Shown in pieces: positions 5,919 to 10,170 of a stretch of DNA of 10,170 nt. The notes below the pieces were generated by a model, which made no database searches, was not told where the DNA came from, and was given only the letters and a program-made list of their open reading frames with translations. This DNA is from Acidobacteriaceae bacterium (GTDB lineage Bacteria; Acidobacteriota; Terriglobia; Terriglobales; Acidobacteriaceae), in contig PKXI01000154.1 of NCBI GenBank assembly GCA_003133425.1, forward strand, positions 1 to 10,170. The letters run 5' to 3'. Each line of letters starts with the position of its first letter. Positions within the stretch are counted from its first letter, which is position 1. The position numbers were made by a program, and so were the translations under genes.

Positions 5919-7073
5919 TTGAAGCGACTCGCCATTCTCGGTTCCACCGGCTCCATCGGCCAGAACACCCTCTCCATCGTTGAGCAGTTTCCCGACCGCT
6001 ACCGGGTGGCCTCGCTCGCCGCCGGACGCAACCTCGACGAAGCCTTTGCGCAGGCTGTCCGCTGGCGGCCGCAAGTTGTCTCGCTGGCCACCGAAGAGCT
6101 CGCCGCGCAGCTTTCTTCCCGCCTCAAAGCAGCCGGCGTCACCGGCGTCGAAGTGGTCTACGGAACAGCCGGCACGGTAGCCTGCTCCACCCTGCCTGAC
6201 GCGGATTTTGTGGTCTCGGCCATCGTCGGCGTCTCCGGTCTTGAAGCCACCCACGCCGCCATTCTGGCCGGCAAACCGATCGGCCTGGCCAACAAGGAGT
6301 GCATGGTGGCCGCCGGCGAAATCCTCACCGCCGCCGCGCGCGAGCGCAATGTGCCCATCCTGCCCATCGACAGCGAGCACAACGCCGTCCACCAGTGCCT
6401 GCGTGTGGGCGCACACTCCGAAGTAAAGACCATCTGGCTCACTGCCTCGGGCGGCCCGTTCAGAGAACTCCCGCTCGCCCAGTTCGCCACCATCACTCCA
6501 GCGCAGGCGCTCAAGCACCCCACATGGGTCATGGGCCGGCGCATCACCATCGATTCAGCCACCATGCTCAACAAGGGCCTTGAAGTCATCGAGGCCTGCC
6601 GCCTCTTCGACGTGCTCCCATCACAGGTTCGCGTCACCGTCCATCCCCAGTCCACCGTCCACTCGCTGGTGGAGTATGTCGACGGATCGATCCTGGCGCA
6701 AATTTCGGTCACCGACATGCGCCTGCCCATCCTTTATGCCCTGGCCTGGCCGGAGCGCCCTGCCTCCACGCTCACCTTCGACTTGGCCGCCCTGCGCCAC
6801 CTGGACTTCGAACCGCCCGATCTGGAGCGTTTCCCCTGTCTGCGCCTGGCCTTTGAGGCCGCTGAAAAGGGCGGATCGCACTGTATTGCCCTGAATGCGG
6901 CTGACGAAGTAGCCGTAGAGGCATTCCTCGAAGGTCGTAGTACCTTCATGGAAATCCCGCGTACAATTGAACAGGTACTCGCATCCACGCCGGAGGCCCA
7001 CCCCGCCACAATCGCGGAGGTGCTCGCCGCCGACCGGGAGGCGCGTCTAACGGCTAGTGCCCTGCTCGCATAA
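5919..7073 (+). CDS. dxr: 1-deoxy-D-xylulose 5-phosphate reductoisomerase
   Basis: Dxr (IspC) converts 1-deoxy-D-xylulose 5-phosphate to 2-C-methyl-D-erythritol 4-phosphate with NADPH, the committed step of MEP isoprenoid synthesis in the cytoplasm. The 384 residues show the NADPH loop GSTGSIG (8-14), ANKE (124-127), PIDSEH with metal ligands D151 and E153, SGGPFRE, H200 and W203 in KHPTWVMGRR, and NKGLE with metal ligand E222. Everything needed for catalysis is present. Position 128 is Cys where NKES is usual. The frame is open back to an ATG at 5841 inside cdsA, but those residues resemble no Dxr. The TTG at 5919 gives MKRLAILGSTGSIG, the canonical N-terminus, with AGGG eleven bases upstream, so I chose it. 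A TTG start may keep translation low or coupled to cdsA. Confidence 0.96.
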   Translation: MKRLAILGSTGSIGQNTLSIVEQFPDRYRVASLAAGRNLDEAFAQAVRWRPQVVSLATEELAAQLSSRLKAAGVTGVEVVYGTAGTVACSTLPDADFVVSAIVGVSGLEATHAAILAGKPIGLANKECMVAAGEILTAAARERNVPILPIDSEHNAVHQCLRVGAHSEVKTIWLTASGGPFRELPLAQFATITPAQALKHPTWVMGRRITIDSATMLNKGLEVIEACRLFDVLPSQVRVTVHPQSTVHSLVEYVDGSILAQISVTDMRLPILYALAWPERPASTLTFDLAALRHLDFEPPDLERFPCLRLAFEAAEKGGSHCIALNAADEVAVEAFLEGRSTFMEIPRTIEQVLASTPEAHPATIAEVLAADREARLTASALLA

Positions 7074-7176
7074 GCCGATCAAGATTGAGGTGCCCAATCC
7101 ATGCCCCGATTCCCCGGTAAGGTTGGGAAACCCTGCAGCCGCCCACATATCCTTTTGAGGAAAAAACCGCACATCT

Positions 7177-8559
7177 ATGCATGAATTCCTGGTTTCAACC
7201 GCAGCTTTCGTCGTCCTTGTCGGCGTAATGGTAATTGTCCACGAGTTTGGACATTTTGCCGTTGCCAAGCTCCTCAAGGTACGCGTCGAGGCGTTCTCCT
7301 TCGGCTTCGGGCCGCGCCTCTTCGGCTTCAAGTACGGAGAAACCGACTACAAAATCTGCCTGCTGCCCCTCGGCGGCTATGTCAAGATGACCGGCGAGAC
7401 TCCAGATCAAATTAGCGGTGCGGCTGACGGCGAATTCGTCGAAAAGCAGGCCCAGGATCCAGGCTCATTCACCTCTCATCCCCGCTGGCAGCGAATCCTC
7501 ATCGGATTAGCCGGTCCCACCGCCAACTTCCTTCTGGCCCTCGTGCTGATGGTCATCTACTTCGGCTTCATCAACGAGGTTCCCTCAATCCAGGTCAATA
7601 CCACGACCGTTGAGTGGGTCACGCCTGGCTCGCCCGCAGCCCTGGCTGGATTACAGGCTGGCGACTACATCCGCCATTTTGACAATGCTGACAATCCCGA
7701 TTGGGAAAAGATTTACGAACGCACCAAGCTGAATGCCAACCAGCCCGTACCGGTCACCGTCGAACGCGGCGGTTCGTCCGTTAATCTCACGCTGAATATA
7801 CCCGCGGAAGCCAAAGAGGACGACTTCGACCTGAGCGATGCGGGCCTACTGATCCAAATTGTGTCCGGGTCAATCGGCGTCCGGGAAGTGGTCCCGGGAA
7901 CCCCCGCGGACCAGGCCGGCCTCCGCGCTGGAGACGCCATCGAATCCGTCGACGGCCACCCCTTCCATTCCGTATCCACGCTGCGGGCCTATATGGATGC
8001 CGGACAGGGCAAGCCCCTTTCGCTTGCGGTGTTGCGCAATGGCGCCACGCTGCAAATGGTGGCTCATCCCGCCAAGCTCGATGCAACCGGCTATCAGTTG
8101 GGCTTTGCGCCTGTGCCGGTACCCATCCGCAATAGCCCGTTGCCTGCAGGCAAGGCCGTGGCCAAGGCCACCACCTTCTGCGCCGAAAATTCCTTCCTCA
8201 TTGTCGAAGTGCTGCAACGGATCTTTACTCACAGGATTTCGGTCTCGCAGCTCTCTGGTCCGGTCGGCATTGCCCGGATGGCCGGCGATGCAGCGGAAAT
8301 GAAGGGATGGTATCCAAAGTTCGGATTGGCAGGCGAGATCAGTCTCAACCTTGGCATTCTTAACCTGATGCCGTTTCCGATTCTCGACGGCGGCCTGATT
8401 CTACTGCTGCTGATTGAGAGCGTCATCCGCCGCGATATCAGCATCAACGTGAAGGAGCGTATCTACCAGGCAGCTTTTGTCGTGCTGGTCGCCTTCTTCG
8501 TATTCATCATTGTCAACGACGTGACCAAACTGCCGATCTTCACGCACCTCAAGCCGTGA
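7177..8559 (+). CDS. rseP: Site-2 protease family intramembrane zinc metalloprotease RseP (M50)
   Basis: This inner-membrane protease cuts transmembrane segments; the E. coli homologue clears anti-sigma factor RseA and signal-peptide remnants. Its 460 residues match RseP. The zinc site HEFGH is at 22-26 in the first membrane helix, and the third ligand D404 lies in NLMPFPILDGG (396-406). The conserved LPLGGYVKMTGE follows at about 63-74, then two PDZ domains (about 138-210 and 228-300), and SGPVGIARMAG (360-370). A last hydrophobic segment is at about 432-446. All catalytic residues are present. GAGGA lies 15 bases before the ATG, longer than ideal, but no other start keeps the first helix. 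The 103-bp gap after dxr could hide an internal promoter, though I see no clear boxes. No sigma-E or anti-sigma gene is nearby. Confidence 0.96.
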   Translation: MHEFLVSTAAFVVLVGVMVIVHEFGHFAVAKLLKVRVEAFSFGFGPRLFGFKYGETDYKICLLPLGGYVKMTGETPDQISGAADGEFVEKQAQDPGSFTSHPRWQRILIGLAGPTANFLLALVLMVIYFGFINEVPSIQVNTTTVEWVTPGSPAALAGLQAGDYIRHFDNADNPDWEKIYERTKLNANQPVPVTVERGGSSVNLTLNIPAEAKEDDFDLSDAGLLIQIVSGSIGVREVVPGTPADQAGLRAGDAIESVDGHPFHSVSTLRAYMDAGQGKPLSLAVLRNGATLQMVAHPAKLDATGYQLGFAPVPVPIRNSPLPAGKAVAKATTFCAENSFLIVEVLQRIFTHRISVSQLSGPVGIARMAGDAAEMKGWYPKFGLAGEISLNLGILNLMPFPILDGGLILLLLIESVIRRDISINVKERIYQAAFVVLVAFFVFIIVNDVTKLPIFTHLKP

Positions 8560-8561
8560 GA

Positions 8562-8603
8562 CAGTTGGCAGTGAACAGTGGTCAGTGAACAGTGGACAGT
8601 TGC
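8562..8603. repeat. Heptamer tandem repeat, six units of CAGTnnn
   Basis: Beginning three bases after the rseP stop, six perfectly phased 7-base units follow: cagttgg, cagtgaa, cagtggt, cagtgaa, cagtgga, cagttgc. The first four bases are invariant and positions 5-6 are TG, GA or GG. Short heptameric tandem repeats are known intergenic elements in cyanobacteria and some other bacteria; a link to those is by analogy only. The array is in the untranslated gap before the thioesterase gene. Confidence 0.85.
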
Positions 8604-8684
8604 ACGTGCCCCGTCCTTTCGCTTTTTTCCTGGCGGAACGATGGGAAGCCTCGAATCTGTCCAGCTTCCTGTGGAGCATTCCAG

Positions 8685-9110
8685 ATGCCAGTAACATCGC
8701 AGGTGAGAGTGCGCTATGCCGAGACCGACCAGATGGGCATTGTCTACTATGCCAATTACCTGGTCTGGTTTGAGATTGGCCGCGTCGAGCTGTTACGCTC
8801 CTTGGGCCTTGCCTATAGCCAGTTGGAAACCGAGCACGAGTGCATTCTGCCGGTGGTCGAGGCAAGTTGCCGCTATCGCTCTCCAGCCCGCTACGACGAC
8901 GAAATCCTGATCGAAACCCGCCCCGCTCTCTTGCGCGGCTCGGTGCTCAAGTTCGCCTATCGCATCCTTCGCAAAGCCCCTGAAGGGGAACAGCCCACGC
9001 TCTTGGCCGAGGGCGAGACGGTGCACGTTGTCTGCGACGACCAATTGAACAAAAAGCCCCTGCCTATACACTATGCAGACGCACTGCGCTTGCTGATGGC
9101 GGACAAATAG
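8685..9110 (+). CDS. ybgC: YbgC-type acyl-CoA thioesterase (4-hydroxybenzoyl-CoA thioesterase family)
   Basis: This hotdog-fold thioesterase hydrolyses acyl-CoA (short-chain or hydroxylated acyl-CoA in characterised YbgC proteins) in the cytoplasm. The 141 residues match the family. The N-terminal signature is clear: VRVRYAETDQMGIVYYANYLVWFE, with catalytic D15 and Y22, followed by a helix with RVELLRSLG. The central strands VEASCRYRSPARYDDEI and LLAEGETVHVVCD complete the fold. The frame is open back to 8592, but that stretch runs through the heptamer repeat. The ATG at 8685 has GGAG eight bases upstream and matches the family start, so I chose it. In many Gram-negatives ybgC precedes tolQRA-pal; here it instead follows rseP and precedes a DUF4440 gene, so a Tol-Pal link is not shown. 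The true substrate is not readable from sequence. Confidence 0.92.
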   Translation: MPVTSQVRVRYAETDQMGIVYYANYLVWFEIGRVELLRSLGLAYSQLETEHECILPVVEASCRYRSPARYDDEILIETRPALLRGSVLKFAYRILRKAPEGEQPTLLAEGETVHVVCDDQLNKKPLPIHYADALRLLMADK

Positions 9111-9187
9111 AGACCTTCAAATAAACTCCTTGAATCGGCGCTCAATCCTTTCTTGCGTTTTTTGCGAAAAGGGTGTGAGACATCGCT

Positions 9188-9595
9188 ATGCTTTTAGCCA
9201 TGGAGCCGACTCTCACCACCGATCCTGATCTGCCCTCCATCCTTGCCGAACTCTCCAGCCTCGAACCAATCTTTCATTGGCCGGACTTCGCAATGTCCCG
9301 AGCCGAGCTAGAAAAGATGACCGCAGATGATTTCTGGGAGACGGGCGCATCCGGCCGCCGTTACTCCAGGCAATTCGTTCTGGATGTCTTGGAGCAGCGA
9401 CGCGACGCGCCGCAGGCCGATGTGTGGGAGACCAGCGACTTTAATTGCCGCAGGCTGGCTGAGGATGTCTATCTGCTGACCTACACGCTGCTTCAGGACA
9501 ACACACGCCTAACCCGGCGGTCCACGATCTGGCAGAAGACTTCAGACGGCTGGAAGATTGTCTACCACCAGGGAACCGTCGTTCAGGATGCCTGA
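9188..9595 (+). CDS. DUF4440 (NTF2/SnoaL-like) domain protein
   Basis: This 135-residue soluble protein has the NTF2-like cone fold of DUF4440. Visible hallmarks are the TADDFWETGASGRRYSRQFVL segment (about 45-65), a central DFNCRRLAEDVYLLTYTL strand pair, and the closing RRSTIWQKTSDGWKIVYHQG block (about 109-128), which is the most conserved part of the family. Members range from small hydrolases and isomerases to proteins of unknown role, and no catalytic residue can be assigned here. There is no signal peptide. ATG at 9188 is preceded by a purine-rich stretch (AAAAGGGTGTGAGA); the ATG at 9200 has no ribosome site. It lies 77 bp after the thioesterase gene on the same strand and may be in its transcript. 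The next gene is convergent, 31 bp away. Confidence 0.85.
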   Translation: MLLAMEPTLTTDPDLPSILAELSSLEPIFHWPDFAMSRAELEKMTADDFWETGASGRRYSRQFVLDVLEQRRDAPQADVWETSDFNCRRLAEDVYLLTYTLLQDNTRLTRRSTIWQKTSDGWKIVYHQGTVVQDA

Positions 9596-9626
9596 CGGCG
9601 CGATTGCCGACCATTCTGGACCCATT

Positions 9627-10121
9627 CTAGTGGACCTCGATGCCGGAGGATGGAAATTTAAGTTGTAGATCCGACGTCGTCCGCTCAGAGCGGAATTTCA
9701 AGCAGGCGTCAATTTCGTCCGGTGTCATCACCCGATACAACGTTCCATCCCGATTCGGATCGCCTTCTTTTCGAATCGCGCCGATACTTTCCAGCGCTCG
9801 AATCGTCTCCTGCACCTTGCCCAGCGAGATCGTGTTCTCAACTGCCTGCGAATACGAGGACCGAACAACCGCCTTGCTCAGGTGGCGCGTGCTCACGCGG
9901 AGAAGAGGGTTCCCGTCCTTGGCGATGGAATGCCGGAAAAGATACCAGTAGAACGCGGCGTCGTAAGGCGTCAGCAGCGGTTGTAGGTCGTCCACAATCT
10001 GCTGAATCACGAGCGGTAACTCCTCGACAGAGAAGTCGCGATCTCCTCCCGGAGTCCCACTCTTCATCTCGGCTTCAAGTTCGCTCAGCAGTTGGCGTAT
10101 CTTCTCAAGACGCTCGTTCAT
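9627..10121 (-). CDS. Hypothetical winged-helix-like protein
   Basis: I do not recognise this 164-residue protein with certainty. It starts with a charged amphipathic helix, probably a short coiled coil (MNERLEKIRQLLSELEAEM). A helix-rich region follows (LTPYDAAFYWYLFRHSI, about 50-66) and then what looks like a winged helix: RVSTRHLSKAV, the helix ISLGKVQETIRALESIGAI (about 98-116), then a wing with DGTLYRVMTPDEID (about 125-138). That order suggests DNA binding with a two-step helix-turn-helix, as in replication or conjugation regulators and MarR-like proteins. No catalytic motif, membrane segment or signal peptide is present. The ATG at 10121 is the only good start, without a strong ribosome site. 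It converges on the DUF4440 gene and is unlikely to share its function. The frame is surely coding; the function is a guess. Confidence 0.7.
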   Translation of the reverse strand: MNERLEKIRQLLSELEAEMKSGTPGGDRDFSVEELPLVIQQIVDDLQPLLTPYDAAFYWYLFRHSIAKDGNPLLRVSTRHLSKAVVRSSYSQAVENTISLGKVQETIRALESIGAIRKEGDPNRDGTLYRVMTPDEIDACLKFRSERTTSDLQLKFPSSGIEVH

Positions 10122-10170
10122 GTTGCACAGAATTCTACCGCCGCAACCCGAAATCTGGCCGCCGAACTTC

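Noticed and set aside
5886..6518. 210-residue minus-strand open frame opposite dxr
   Set aside because: Gly- and Arg-rich shadow of dxr; no family and no start signal.
9111..9187. TTGCG-TTTTTTGCG stretch as a terminator or promoter
   Set aside because: The arms do not pair into a stem and no -35/-10 spacing fits.

Overview
The window looks like a chromosomal segment of an Acidobacteriota member, probably class Terriglobia (Acidobacteriaceae-like). The grounds are a cdsA-dxr-rseP core close to a YbgC thioesterase, a DUF4440 protein, a Crp/Fnr regulator of the kind with a C-terminal CECY motif, and a receiver-like protein without its phosphorylation site. This placement is inference. There is no rRNA, tRNA, CRISPR array, transposase or integrase in the window.

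Left part (1-2930), a regulatory module: a minus-strand pair codes for a degenerate response-regulator receiver (835-1377) followed by a degenerate universal stress protein (246-743). Divergent from it, across 541 bp of non-coding DNA with several inverted repeats, is a Crp/Fnr family regulator (GTG start at 1919). A near-identical 39/40-bp direct repeat lies on both sides of the module, at 11-49 and 2775-2814.

Middle (2933-4767): a membrane-anchored M23 metallopeptidase with all zinc ligands present, then a small one-domain cupin. About 290 bp of non-coding DNA follows, holding a doubled CCTGGGTCC motif.

Right part (5060-9595), a co-directional housekeeping run: cdsA (CDP-diacylglycerol synthase, phospholipid precursor), dxr (second step of the MEP isoprenoid pathway, TTG start), rseP (intramembrane zinc protease with two PDZ domains), a ybgC-like acyl-CoA thioesterase and a DUF4440/NTF2-like protein. 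The first four concern envelope lipid, isoprenoid and membrane-stress functions. A perfectly phased six-unit heptamer repeat lies between rseP and ybgC. A convergent minus-strand gene for a winged-helix-like protein of unknown function (9627-10121) closes the window.

Most of the window is ordinary. The parts worth a second look are the repeat-flanked USP/pseudo-receiver/Crp module with its structured divergent intergenic region, and the heptamer array. I see no clear case for a wholly new system.
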